From positions 1 to 54,972 of the forward strand of contig JAEEPZ010000013.1 in NCBI GenBank assembly GCA_016285055.1: a stretch of DNA of 54,972 nt, read 5' to 3'. Source of the DNA: Prevotella sp. (GTDB taxonomy: Bacteria > Bacteroidota > Bacteroidia > Bacteroidales > Bacteroidaceae). The notes beneath the pieces were generated by a model, which made no database searches, was not told the DNA's origin, and saw only the letters and a program-made list of their open reading frames with translations. This document shows, one piece after another, positions 32,792 through 41,069 of the stretch (positions within the stretch are counted from its first letter, which is position 1; the number at the start of each line of letters is the position of its first letter). Made by a program: the position numbers and the translations under genes.

Positions 32792-34174
32792 ATGAAACAG
32801 AAAACCCTGAAAGGCAGCTTCTCTCTTTGCGGAAAAGGCCTTCATACAGGATTGAGTCTCACCGTCACTTTCAATCCTGCTCCCGAGAATCACGGTTACA
32901 AAATACAGCGCATCGACCTCGAAGGAATGCCTACCATCGATGCCATAGCTGAGAATGTGGTAGACACGCAGCGTGGCACCGTCTTAGGCAAAGGCGACGT
33001 TCGCATCAGCACCGTGGAACACGGTCTCAGCGCTCTTTACGCTTTAGGCATTGACAACTGTCTCATACAAGTCAGCGGCCCGGAGTTTCCCATCCTCGAC
33101 GGTTCTGCCAGCCAGTTTGTGCAGAAGATTCTGGAGGTGGGCATCGAGGAGCAGAACGCCCCCAAGGACTACTATGTCATCCGCAAAAAGATAGAAGTGA
33201 AGGACGAGGAGAACGGCTCGTGCATCACCATCCTGCCTGACGACGAGTTCTCGCTCACCACGATGTGCAGTTTCGAGTCGAAGTTTATCAATTCGCAGTT
33301 TGCCACACTCGACGACATCCACAAATATGCCGAAGAGATTGCTCCTGCACGTACCTTCGTCTTCGTGCGCGATTTGGAACCGCTGCTGCAGGCCAATCTC
33401 ATCAAGGGCGGCGATCTGGACAACGCCATCGTCATCTACGAGCGTCAGACCACACAGGAGCGCCTTGACATGCTGGCCGACATGCTGCATGTAGAGCACC
33501 GCAATGCCGCCGACCTAGGCTATGTGCAGCACAAGCCGCTGGTGTGGGAGAACGAGTGCACGCGCCACAAGTTGCTCGATGTCATCGGCGACATGGCACT
33601 CATCGGCCGTCCTATCAAGGGACGCATCGTGGCCACCCGTCCGGGTCACACCATCAACAACAAGTTTGCACGCGAGATGCGCAAGGAGATACGTAAGCAC
33701 GAGATACAGGCTCCCTTCTACGATCCCAACGACACACCCGTGATGGATGTCAACCGTATCCGCGAGCTTCTGCCCCACCGCTATCCCATGCAGCTCGTCG
33801 ACAAGGTCATCGAGACAGGTCCCACCGTCATCGTTGGCGTCAAGAACGTCACAGCCAACGAGCCGTTCTTCCAGGGACATTTCCCGCAAGAGCCTGTCAT
33901 GCCCGGCGTACTGCAGATAGAGGCCATGGCACAAGTGGGCGGACTCTTGGTGCTGAACAGCGTAGAGGAGCCGGAGCGCTGGAGCACCTATTTCCTGAAG
34001 ATTGACGGTGTGAAGTTCCGTCAGAAGGTAGTGCCCGGCGACACGCTCATCTTCAAGGTAGAGCTGCTCGGACCGCTGCGTCACGGCATTGCCTCCATGC
34101 ACGGCTATGTCTTCGTGGGCGACCATGTCGTCAGCGAGGCCACCTTCACAGCACAGATAGTGAAGAACAAGTAA
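32792..34174 (+). CDS. lpxC-fabZ: Bifunctional LpxC-FabZ: UDP-acyl-GlcNAc deacetylase / 3-hydroxyacyl-ACP dehydratase
   Basis: A cytoplasmic fusion (460 aa) typical of Bacteroidetes. Residues ~1-300 are LpxC, the committed zinc deacetylase of lipid A synthesis: 'STVEHGLSALYALGIDNCLIQVSGPEFPILDGSA' (zinc His) and 'HKLLDVIGDMALIGRPIKGRIVATRPGH'. Residues ~315-460 are FabZ, the fatty-acid dehydratase: 'LLPHRYPMQLVDKVIE' and 'FFQGHFPQEPVMPGVLQIEAMAQVGG', with the active-site His and Glu. The fusion links lipid A and fatty-acid flux. prfA follows 9 bp later. Confidence 0.97.
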   Translation: MKQKTLKGSFSLCGKGLHTGLSLTVTFNPAPENHGYKIQRIDLEGMPTIDAIAENVVDTQRGTVLGKGDVRISTVEHGLSALYALGIDNCLIQVSGPEFPILDGSASQFVQKILEVGIEEQNAPKDYYVIRKKIEVKDEENGSCITILPDDEFSLTTMCSFESKFINSQFATLDDIHKYAEEIAPARTFVFVRDLEPLLQANLIKGGDLDNAIVIYERQTTQERLDMLADMLHVEHRNAADLGYVQHKPLVWENECTRHKLLDVIGDMALIGRPIKGRIVATRPGHTINNKFAREMRKEIRKHEIQAPFYDPNDTPVMDVNRIRELLPHRYPMQLVDKVIETGPTVIVGVKNVTANEPFFQGHFPQEPVMPGVLQIEAMAQVGGLLVLNSVEEPERWSTYFLKIDGVKFRQKVVPGDTLIFKVELLGPLRHGIASMHGYVFVGDHVVSEATFTAQIVKNK

Positions 34175-34183
34175 ACAGGTAGC

Positions 34184-35299
34184 ATGGCAGAGACAACAAA
34201 CAGTATCTTGGAGAAACTCGACGGTCTGGAAGCCCGCTTCGAGGAGGTTTCTACCCTCATCACCGACCCCAATGTCATCGGTGACCAGCAGCGCTTTGTC
34301 AAACTGACAAAGGAATACAAGGATCTCTCCGACATCATGGACGCCCGCAAAAGGTATGTTGCCTGTCTGAACGGCATCAAGGAGGCGAAGGATATCCTGG
34401 CCAACGAGGATGACCCCGAGATGAAGGAGATGGCACGCGAAGAGCTGGCCATGAACGAGGAGCTGCAGCCCAAACTGGAGGAGGAGATCAAGATAGCCCT
34501 CATACCCAAAGACCCCGAGGACGCGAAGAACGTGCAGATGGAGATACGTGCCGGAACGGGCGGCGACGAAGCCTGTCTCTTTGCCGGCGACCTGTTCAAG
34601 ATGTACAAGAGTTTCTGTGACTCAAAGGGCTGGCAATTAAGCGTTACCGATGTCAGCGAGGGCGCTGTTGGCGGCTACAAAGAGATAGACTTCGCCGTCA
34701 GCGGGGCCGATGTCTATGGCACCCTGAAATACGAGAGTGGCGTTCACCGCGTGCAGCGTGTGCCGGCCACCGAGACGCAGGGACGCATGCACACCTCGGC
34801 TGCCACCGTCGCTGTGCTGCCCGAGGCCGATAAATTCGAGGTGCACATCAATGAAGGTGAAATCAAGTGGGACACTTTCCGCTCCAGCGGTGCCGGAGGC
34901 CAAAACGTGAACAAGGTGGAATCGGGTGTACGCCTGCGCTATATGTGGAAGAACCCCAACACAGGTGAGACAGAAGAGATACTCATTGAGTGCACAGAGA
35001 CCCGCGACCAGCCGAAGAACAAGGAACGGGCATTGAGCCGTCTCTACACCTTCATCTACGACAAGGAGCACCAGAAATATGTGGACGACATCGCCTCACG
35101 CCGCAAGACCCTCGTCAGCACCGGCGACCGCTCGGCCAAGATACGTACCTACAACTTCCCGCAGGGTCGTGTCACCGACCACCGCATCGGCTACACCACT
35201 CACGACCTTCAGGGCTTTCTCGGCGGCGACATCCAGCCTATGATTGATGCCTTGACCGTCGCCGAGAATGCCGAGAGGATGAAAGAGAGCGAACTCTAA
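34184..35299 (+). CDS. prfA: Peptide chain release factor 1
   Basis: Terminates translation at UAA and UAG (371 aa). The catalytic GGQ is at residues 238-240 ('SSGAGGQNVNKVESGVRLRY'), and the anticodon-like tripeptide region is in 'RVQRVPATETQGRMHTSAATVAVLP'. Length and domain order are standard. It is preceded by lpxC-fabZ and overlaps the convergent thioesterase gene by 4 bp at the stop codons (35296-35299). Confidence 0.97.
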   Translation: MAETTNSILEKLDGLEARFEEVSTLITDPNVIGDQQRFVKLTKEYKDLSDIMDARKRYVACLNGIKEAKDILANEDDPEMKEMAREELAMNEELQPKLEEEIKIALIPKDPEDAKNVQMEIRAGTGGDEACLFAGDLFKMYKSFCDSKGWQLSVTDVSEGAVGGYKEIDFAVSGADVYGTLKYESGVHRVQRVPATETQGRMHTSAATVAVLPEADKFEVHINEGEIKWDTFRSSGAGGQNVNKVESGVRLRYMWKNPNTGETEEILIECTETRDQPKNKERALSRLYTFIYDKEHQKYVDDIASRRKTLVSTGDRSAKIRTYNFPQGRVTDHRIGYTTHDLQGFLGGDIQPMIDALTVAENAERMKESEL

Positions 35300-36120
35300 C
35301 CTCGACTCATAAACGTTACAGCAGCACGGGCGACCTCTATGTCGCCCGTTTTTACGATGCGTACATTGAAGGAGCCATCGGCAGCCGGCTCACGGTAGAA
35401 CGACAGCTGGTCGCCGCCATGCGCCTCAGCGACATAGGCTATCTCGAAACGCTTCAGCCAGTGCTCACGATACCAATCGATGGGCCAGAGGTCGAGGACA
35501 TGCTCGATGTACTTCACTGAGTTGATATGGCCGTTGATGTCCACATCATTATAATAGGTGTCGATGGTGTGCACCAACTCAGCCTCACTGCCCATTCTCA
35601 CCCGTCCGCCCTTGGCGATGGGACACTCCTTGTCAGCAACAATCCAGTCGTTGATGGCGCCATTGTCGATGGAGAAAATATCAGTTGGCTGGCGCGTCAC
35701 GGTGTCAATCATAGCCCAGATGCTGCGGCCGTAGCCATAGACTTTTGGAGAGGATGAAGAGGATGCAGAGGATGGAGAGGACGAAGAGGACTCCAAATCC
35801 TCTGTATCCTCTTTATCCTCTGTGTCCTCTCCTATAATGCGGAAATTGCGGCTGGTGAAGTAGCGCATGGCGTTCTCCACCCAGGTCTCTACTGTGAAGT
35901 GCGTGTATTGCTCAGGCATCTCGTCCATCTCGATGGCCAGTCGCGAGAGCACCCACGAGCGCTGGATGCCCATCAGGTACTTCATGCCAAAGCCACGGGC
36001 AGAGCTGTGGAAATCGGCTGCGTTGAGCAGGTGGTTGCCCAGATGCCCCATGAACAGCCGTCCACTGAAGTCGCAGTGGAACGGCTCCGCCATAAACTCA
36101 TATCGTCCAACTTTTTCCAT
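35296..36120 (-). CDS. Acyl-ACP thioesterase with palindrome-coded insert
   Basis: A double-hotdog acyl-ACP thioesterase (274 aa), hydrolysing acyl-ACP to free fatty acids. 'YEFMAEPFHCDFSGRLFMGHLGNHLLNAADFHSSARGFGM', 'WVLSRLAIEMDEMPEQYTHFTVETWVENAMRYFTSRNF' and the second hotdog 'TYYNDVDINGHINSVKYIEHVLDLW' (Asn/His catalytic region) match the family. Residues 97-125 (EDTEDKEDTEDLESSSSSPSSASSSSS), between strands 'NFRIIG' and 'KVYGYGRSIW', are coded by a GAGGAT/ATCCTC palindrome and are not part of the normal fold. Confidence 0.88.
   Translation of the reverse strand: MEKVGRYEFMAEPFHCDFSGRLFMGHLGNHLLNAADFHSSARGFGMKYLMGIQRSWVLSRLAIEMDEMPEQYTHFTVETWVENAMRYFTSRNFRIIGEDTEDKEDTEDLESSSSSPSSASSSSSPKVYGYGRSIWAMIDTVTRQPTDIFSIDNGAINDWIVADKECPIAKGGRVRMGSEAELVHTIDTYYNDVDINGHINSVKYIEHVLDLWPIDWYREHWLKRFEIAYVAEAHGGDQLSFYREPAADGSFNVRIVKTGDIEVARAAVTFMSRG
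35747..35832. repeat. GAGGAT/ATCCTC palindromic repeat inside the thioesterase
   Basis: Left arm of GAGGAT(G/A)(A/C) units (35749-35791) faces right-arm ATCCTCT units (35797-35832) around CTCCAAATCC. On the coding (minus) strand one arm encodes Glu/Asp/Thr and the other Ser/Pro. Length 86 nt. Confidence 0.85.
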
Positions 36121-36144
36121 TCTGATAATGCTTAATACTTAATC

Positions 36145-36300
36145 GCATAGCGACAACTCTAAACTCTTAACTCTCAACTCTCAACCCTTAACTCTTAACT
36201 CTTAACTCTCAACACTCAACACTCAACACTCAACTCTTAACACTCAACTCTCAACTCTCAACTCTAAACTCTTAACTCTCAACTCTTAACTCTCAACTCC
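36145..36300. repeat. CTCAACTCTTAACTC-type array
   Basis: Mixed CTCAACTCTCAAC and CTTAACTCTTAAC units fill the gap between panB and the thioesterase gene. The panB stop codon is at its edge. It belongs to the same family as the array at 31664-31848. Confidence 0.95.
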
Positions 36301-37122
36301 TCAATAGCTTTCCTGTTCGTTGGGGAAACTGCCATCCTTCACATCTGTCACATACTGGCCGATGGCGTCGGTCATCACTGTGCCCAAATCGGCATAGCGG
36401 CGCAAGAAACGAGGCGAGAAGCCCTGCGTGAGGCCCAGCATGTCGGCCACGACGAGAATCTGGCCGTCACACTGCGGACCAGCTCCGATGCCTATGGTGG
36501 GCACACTAATTTCGCGTGTCACCTGTGCTGCCAGAGCGGCAGGTACTTTCTCTAATGTCACGGCAAAGCAGCCGGCCTCCGACAGTGTCTTCGCGTCGGA
36601 GAGCAGCTTGGCAGCCTCCTTCTCTTCTTTGGCACGTACAGCATAGCCACCAAACTTGTTGATGCTCTGTGGAGTCAGGCCCAAGTGCGCCATGACGGGA
36701 ATGCCGGCATCAAGAATGGCTTTCACCGTGTCGAGTATCTCCACGCCGCCCTCCATCTTTACGGCGTCGCAACCACTCTCCTTCATGATTCGGATAGCGT
36801 TCACCACACCATCGTGCACGCCCGTCTGATAGCTGCCGAAAGGCATGTCGCACACCACAAGCGCACGTTTCACACCGTTCACCACGGAACGAGCATGATA
36901 AATCATCTGGTCGACGGTCATGGGCAGTGTCGTGCTGTTGCCCACCATCACGTTAGAGGCGGAGTCGCCGATGAGGATGCCGTCGATGCCTGCACGGTCG
37001 ACAATGCCTGCCGTAGTATAATCATAGGAAGTAAGCATACTGATCTTCTCCCCTTTCTGTTTCATCTCAATGAAGCGGCGCGTCGTCACCTTGCGCTCGT
37101 CGCTGACTAAATATCCTGCCAT
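36301..37122 (-). CDS. panB: 3-methyl-2-oxobutanoate hydroxymethyltransferase
   Basis: First committed enzyme of pantothenate synthesis (273 aa); adds a hydroxymethyl group from methylene-THF to ketoisovalerate. '[36 protein letters not shown]', '[10 protein letters not shown]', 'AVKMEGG', '[18 protein letters not shown]' and '[24 protein letters not shown]' are diagnostic. No panC is visible nearby. Confidence 0.97.
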   Translation of the reverse strand: MAGYLVSDERKVTTRRFIEMKQKGEKISMLTSYDYTTAGIVDRAGIDGILIGDSASNVMVGNSTTLPMTVDQMIYHARSVVNGVKRALVVCDMPFGSYQTGVHDGVVNAIRIMKESGCDAVKMEGGVEILDTVKAILDAGIPVMAHLGLTPQSINKFGGYAVRAKEEKEAAKLLSDAKTLSEAGCFAVTLEKVPAALAAQVTREISVPTIGIGAGPQCDGQILVVADMLGLTQGFSPRFLRRYADLGTVMTDAIGQYVTDVKDGSFPNEQESY

Positions 37123-37219
37123 TTTTTATTGGAATAGTTAGAATAAATAAAAATAATGTTTATATACACTTTTAACCTTTGCTTTTCTCGATGGATGCCA
37201 TTCCGTGAATAAAACGGGC

Positions 37220-37831
37220 TTAGATGAAGGGCAAGTAATCGGGAATCTGAATGTCGCTTAACTCACGCACCTTCTCTATAGGATTGGTGGTGAGCAGCCC
37301 CACAACCCTCATGCCAGCAGCGCAGCCTGAGCGCAGGCCATTGATGCTGTCCTCGAACACCACGCACTCCTTAGGACTGACATTCAGCCGCTTGGCAGCG
37401 CGCAGATAGCAGTCGGGCGACGGTTTGCTCTCGGCAAAGTCCTCGCTGGTGAGAATGGCATCGAAGTAGCCCTTGAACTCGGGATGCTTCAGATAGACGT
37501 TCTCCATCTTCTTCAGGTTACTGCTCGTCACCACGGCCGTCTTCACACCTTTACGGCGCAAATTAGAGACATACGTCTCGAAGCCTGCCACATAGTCGAG
37601 GCTCATCTGTGCTTCGAAGGCATTCAGGCGTTCCACCACCTTCTCGCGTTCAGGCTCCAGTGCCCCGCTCCATCCCCTCTCGAAGATCTGTTCCAGCGTG
37701 GAGCCTTTGATCTCGTTTTCTAAACCAGGATGCTCGGGATGGTAAAGCCTGCACTGCTCACCCCAGAACACTGAATACTGGGGCTCAGTATCGAACACCA
37801 CGCCGTCAAGATCGAAGAGTGCTGCTTTCAT
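37220..37831 (-). CDS. HAD-superfamily phosphatase/phosphoglucomutase-like
   Basis: A HAD hydrolase of the beta-phosphoglucomutase/GPH group (203 aa). Motif I 'ALFDLDGVVFDTEPQY' has the nucleophile and acid/base Asp residues, motif II 'VVTSSNLKK', motif III Lys in 'SKPSPDCYL', motif IV 'VFEDSINGLRSG'. A helical cap domain lies at residues ~18-80. Substrate cannot be read; beta-phosphoglucomutase or a sugar-phosphate phosphatase are the best options. Confidence 0.88.
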   Translation of the reverse strand: MKAALFDLDGVVFDTEPQYSVFWGEQCRLYHPEHPGLENEIKGSTLEQIFERGWSGALEPEREKVVERLNAFEAQMSLDYVAGFETYVSNLRRKGVKTAVVTSSNLKKMENVYLKHPEFKGYFDAILTSEDFAESKPSPDCYLRAAKRLNVSPKECVVFEDSINGLRSGCAAGMRVVGLLTTNPIEKVRELSDIQIPDYLPFI

Positions 37832-37871
37832 GTTTTCAAGGTTTTCTATTTCACTTACCTGTTTGTTAAAT

Positions 37872-37904
37872 AAATCCCGGCCACCTGCAAGGCAGAGGCC
37901 GGGA
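37872..37904 (-). terminator. Intrinsic terminator of the rpsF-rpsR-rplI operon
   Basis: On the minus strand TCCCGGCC (37904-37897), a 14-nt loop, GGCCGGGA (37882-37875), followed by TTTATTT. It lies about 40 bp after the rplI stop. Confidence 0.8.
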
Positions 37905-37944
37905 CGAGCGTTGTAATATCAAATGATGTTGCTTTACAGCGTTG

Positions 37945-38493
37945 TTACTCAGCAGCGGGAGCCTCCTCCTCAGCGGGGGCAGCCTCTTCAACAGCAGGAG
38001 CCTCCTCAACGGCGGGAGCTTCCTTCTCAGCGACGGGAGCCACCTCAGGCTCGCCCTCGGCAATAACGGTGACGGGAATCTCGACGGTCACCTCCTTGTG
38101 GAAGTGCACCAGAGCCACATAATCACCCACCTTCTTGATGTCGCGCATGGTGATAATCTTGCGGTCAATGTCGTGACCCAGCTTCTTCAGCTCTTCAGCC
38201 ACAGTAGCAGTGTTCACCGATCCATAGAGCTGACCCGTTGCACTTACCTTGGCGGCGATGGTCAGAGCCACACCCCGCAGGGCATTGCCACGCTCCTCGG
38301 CGGCAGCTTTCTGTGCAGCGAGCTTGTGAGCCTGCTGCTTCAGATTCTCGGCCAGGATCTTCTTGGCGCTCTCAGAGGCGATGACAGCCTTACCCTGAGG
38401 AATCAGGTAGTTACGGCCATAGCCCGACTTCACATTCACTATATCGTTCTTGTATCCCAGACCGATAATATCTTCTTTCAATATCAATTCCAT
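37945..38493 (-). CDS. rplI: 50S ribosomal protein L9
   Basis: Ribosomal protein L9 (182 aa). 'MELILKEDIIGLGYKNDIVNVKSGYGRNYLIPQGKAV' is the standard N-terminal rRNA-binding domain, joined by the long helix to the C-terminal domain. Residues ~152-182 are an added acidic Glu/Ala/Pro-rich tail (EEAPAVEEAAPAEEEAP), seen in some Bacteroidales. Last gene of the rpsF-rpsR-rplI operon. Confidence 0.97.
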   Translation of the reverse strand: MELILKEDIIGLGYKNDIVNVKSGYGRNYLIPQGKAVIASESAKKILAENLKQQAHKLAAQKAAAEERGNALRGVALTIAAKVSATGQLYGSVNTATVAEELKKLGHDIDRKIITMRDIKKVGDYVALVHFHKEVTVEIPVTVIAEGEPEVAPVAEKEAPAVEEAPAVEEAAPAEEEAPAAE

Positions 38494-38515
38494 AGTCTTG
38501 CGTCCTCCTTCATTA

Positions 38516-38782
38516 TTATTTCATCATGTCGGTTACGTAAGGCAGCAATGCAATCTGACGTGCACGCTTCACGGCCTGAGCCACACGGCGCTGGAACTTC
38601 AGCGAAGTGCCAGTGATGCGACGGGGCAGAATCTTGCCCTGCTCGTTGAGGAACTTCTTCAGGAACTCGGGGTCCTTGTAGTCGATGTACTTGATGCCGA
38701 GCTTCTTGAAACGGCAATACTTCTTCCGCTTCGTGTCAATGGAAGGAGCGGTGAGATAACGGATTTCTGACTGTTCTGCCAT
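38516..38782 (-). CDS. rpsR: 30S ribosomal protein S18
   Basis: Ribosomal protein S18 (88 aa), which contacts S6 on the small-subunit platform. '[64 protein letters not shown]' is diagnostic. It starts 3 bp after the rpsF stop codon. Confidence 0.97.
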   Translation of the reverse strand: MAEQSEIRYLTAPSIDTKRKKYCRFKKLGIKYIDYKDPEFLKKFLNEQGKILPRRITGTSLKFQRRVAQAVKRARQIALLPYVTDMMK

Positions 38783-38785
38783 GGT

Positions 38786-39133
38786 TTAAGCCTCCTCTAC
38801 TTTAGTTGCATACTTCTTACGGCGCTTCTCAGCATACTCGATAGCATACTTGTCGAGCTTCACTGTCTGGAAGCGAATCACCTTCTCGTCACGACGATAG
38901 GCGGTCTCCAATGTCTTAATAACTTCAGGCTCGGCCTTGAACTCCATCAGGAAGTAGAACCCAGAGGTCTTCTTCTCAATCTGGTAAGCCAGCTTTTTCA
39001 ATCCCCAGGCCTCTTCGTTCACAATTTCTGCACCATTGTCGGTGAGAAGCGTCTTGAACTTTGCGACCGTTTCCTTTGTCTGATCGTCAGACAAAACGGG
39101 AGTTAAAATGAAAACGGTTTCGTACTGATTCAT
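38786..39133 (-). CDS. rpsF: 30S ribosomal protein S6
   Basis: Ribosomal protein S6 (115 aa): '[25 protein letters not shown]', '[25 protein letters not shown]' and '[19 protein letters not shown]'. First gene of the operon. A TAATTTTG promoter box lies about 47 nt upstream. Confidence 0.97.
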   Translation of the reverse strand: MNQYETVFILTPVLSDDQTKETVAKFKTLLTDNGAEIVNEEAWGLKKLAYQIEKKTSGFYFLMEFKAEPEVIKTLETAYRRDEKVIRFQTVKLDKYAIEYAEKRRKKYATKVEEA

Positions 39134-39179
39134 ACGTTCTTTTTAGTGTTTATAAATGTTGTTTTGCAAAATGCGGGTG

Positions 39180-39187
39180 CAAAATTA
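39180..39187 (-). promoter_or_regulatory. Bacteroidetes -7 box for rpsF
   Basis: TAATTTTG on the minus strand matches TAnnTTTG, with a CTTG about 18 nt upstream as a plausible -33 element. The AT-rich leader is about 45 nt. Confidence 0.6.
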
Positions 39188-39294
39188 CTAAGAAATTACA
39201 AATCACAAGCACCCTGTCGATGATTATTTTTTTGCGCTTAACTTTTTTTACGATTTAAGACGGTCTTACATGCCCATTTATCAAATCTTTTCAC

Positions 39295-39302
39295 TAAATT
39301 TG
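39295..39302 (+). promoter_or_regulatory. Bacteroidetes -7 box before the 4-TM protein gene
   Basis: TAAATTTG matches TAnnTTTG. A start site near 39309 would leave almost no leader before the TTG at 39311, so the GTG at 39320 may be the real start. Confidence 0.5.
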
Positions 39303-39310
39303 CAGCCGTA

Positions 39311-39673
39311 TTGAACGGTGTGAAACATTTTTTTAAAAGGAAAGCCCCACGCTGGTGCATTGGCGCTGCGGTGTTGCTTGCGGCAACACTGGCTCTTCCT
39401 TATTGGCTTTATCAGCAAGGCAGCCCCATCCTGATGGAAGGACTTTTCTTCTTCCTGGTTGCTATTCTGGCCAGTGCGGCGCTCGCCATGTGGACCTGGG
39501 GGTTAGGACGCTATATAGGTCTTACATTCATGTGCCTGGGTGTGACCTTGATGGCAGCGCTCCATTTTTCCGGCATGACATTCTCCAACCGGCTGCTGCT
39601 CATAACCCTCTCCTTCGTCTTCCTCGGACTCATTCTCCACGTCGGGACTCAGAAAAAAGAAAGCGAATATTAG
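39311..39673 (+). CDS. Small four-helix membrane protein of unknown function
   Basis: A 120-residue protein, start uncertain (TTG 39311 or GTG 39320). A basic N-terminus (KHFFKRKAPR) is followed by four hydrophobic helices: 'WCIGAAVLLAATLALPYWLY', 'GLFFFLVAILASAALAMWTW', 'YIGLTFMCLGVTLMAALHFS' and 'LLLITLSFVFLGLILHVGT'. I do not recognise the family. It is followed 22 bp later by the aldo/keto reductase, probably on one transcript. Confidence 0.65.
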   Translation: MNGVKHFFKRKAPRWCIGAAVLLAATLALPYWLYQQGSPILMEGLFFFLVAILASAALAMWTWGLGRYIGLTFMCLGVTLMAALHFSGMTFSNRLLLITLSFVFLGLILHVGTQKKESEY

Positions 39674-39695
39674 TAACCTATATTTATTCTCCAAC

Positions 39696-41069
39696 ATGAA
39701 TAAGAACGGACAACAAATGGATCGCCGCCACTTTCTGCGGCAGTTAGGTATCGGTGCCGGATCAGCCGTGGCCATGATGGCCCTTGAGCCTTGGAACGCT
39801 TTGGCGAATCCGACAACGCACCTCTCCAACCACAAGTCATCTGCATCAGACCAGATGACCTACCGCACACAGCGCGGCTCTGGCGAGCAGATTTCGCTTT
39901 TAGGCTTCGGCATGATGCGCTTGCCCAACAACCAGGCTGAGGTCAACACGCTGGTAGACTATGCCATCGAGCACGGTGTGAACTACTTTGACACGGCACC
40001 CATGTACATGGGCGGACAGTCAGAGGTGTTGACAGGCAATGCCTTGGCACGCCATCCACGTGAAAAATTCTTCGTGGCCACAAAGATGTCGAACCAAAAC
40101 CGCCGCCTGTGGTCTTTCGAAGAATCTAAGCGTATGTATGAGACATCCTTTGAACGCCTTCGTGTAGACCATATCGACTACTACCTGCTGCACAGCATCG
40201 GTGGCGGCATGGACTCGCTGAAGGGTCGCTTTCTCGACAACGGCATCCTTGACTTCCTGCTCAAGGAGCGTGAGGCCGGCCGCATCCGCCACTTGGGCTT
40301 CAGCTATCACGGCGACGTGCGCGACTTCGACTGGCTGCTCGACCGGCAGATGGAGTATCAGTGGGACTTCTGCCAGATTCAGATGAACTTCCTCGACTGG
40401 CGCCACGCCTCTATGCGCGGTGGACGCCGCACTGATGCCGATGCCGAATATCTCTACGGCAAATGTCAGAAGGCCGGCGTGCAATGCGTAGTGATGGAGC
40501 CTCTGCGCGGTGGTGCCTTCGGACGCATGGCACAGGAGCTGAAAGACCAGTTGACCGCCGTCCATCCTGATGACAGCACAGCACGCTGGGCTTTCCGATG
40601 GGTGGGTTCACATCCCAACATCCTCACCACGCTGAGTGGCATGAACCGCATGGATCATCTGGATGAGAACGTCAAGACCTTCTCGCCGCTCCAGCCCTGC
40701 ACGGAAGAGGAGAACAGGCTCTTAGCCTCCATAGCCGACCAGATGTCGGGCTTCCCCACCATTCCCTGCACCACTTGCCAGTATTGCATGCCGTGTCCCT
40801 ACGGTGTCAACATCCCAGCTAATTTTGCCTACTACAACGAGGCCGTCACCGAGCATATCCTTCCCCTACCCGACCCCTCAGCTGACAACTATCAAGAAAG
40901 CCGTCAGCGATTTGCCGACGGCTTCCGTAAAGCGTTGCCCGACGAGGCCACATGGGCCAAGAAATGTCAGGACTGCGAAGAATGTCTGTCAAAATGTCCG
41001 CAGCAGATACGCATTCCCAACCAGCTGGCTCGCATAGTGGAAACGCTTCGCCCGAGGCCTAAAGGTTGA
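39696..41069 (+). CDS. Aldo/keto reductase with ferredoxin-like C-terminus and Tat-type signal
   Basis: A 457-residue oxidoreductase. The N-terminus 'MDRRHFLRQLGIGAGSAVAMMAL' resembles a twin-arginine export signal. Residues ~50-330 are an aldo/keto reductase TIM barrel ('LLGFGMMRLP', 'VNYFDTAPMYMGGQSE' with the catalytic Tyr, 'FFVATKM' with Lys, 'IDYYLLHSI' with His). The C-terminus has two iron-sulfur-type clusters, 'CTTCQYCMPCPYGVNIP' and 'CQDCEECLSKCPQQIRIP'. This architecture is common in Bacteroidales; the substrate is unknown. Its end overlaps the convergent porin gene by 11 bp. Confidence 0.92.
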   Translation: MNKNGQQMDRRHFLRQLGIGAGSAVAMMALEPWNALANPTTHLSNHKSSASDQMTYRTQRGSGEQISLLGFGMMRLPNNQAEVNTLVDYAIEHGVNYFDTAPMYMGGQSEVLTGNALARHPREKFFVATKMSNQNRRLWSFEESKRMYETSFERLRVDHIDYYLLHSIGGGMDSLKGRFLDNGILDFLLKEREAGRIRHLGFSYHGDVRDFDWLLDRQMEYQWDFCQIQMNFLDWRHASMRGGRRTDADAEYLYGKCQKAGVQCVVMEPLRGGAFGRMAQELKDQLTAVHPDDSTARWAFRWVGSHPNILTTLSGMNRMDHLDENVKTFSPLQPCTEEENRLLASIADQMSGFPTIPCTTCQYCMPCPYGVNIPANFAYYNEAVTEHILPLPDPSADNYQESRQRFADGFRKALPDEATWAKKCQDCEECLSKCPQQIRIPNQLARIVETLRPRPKG

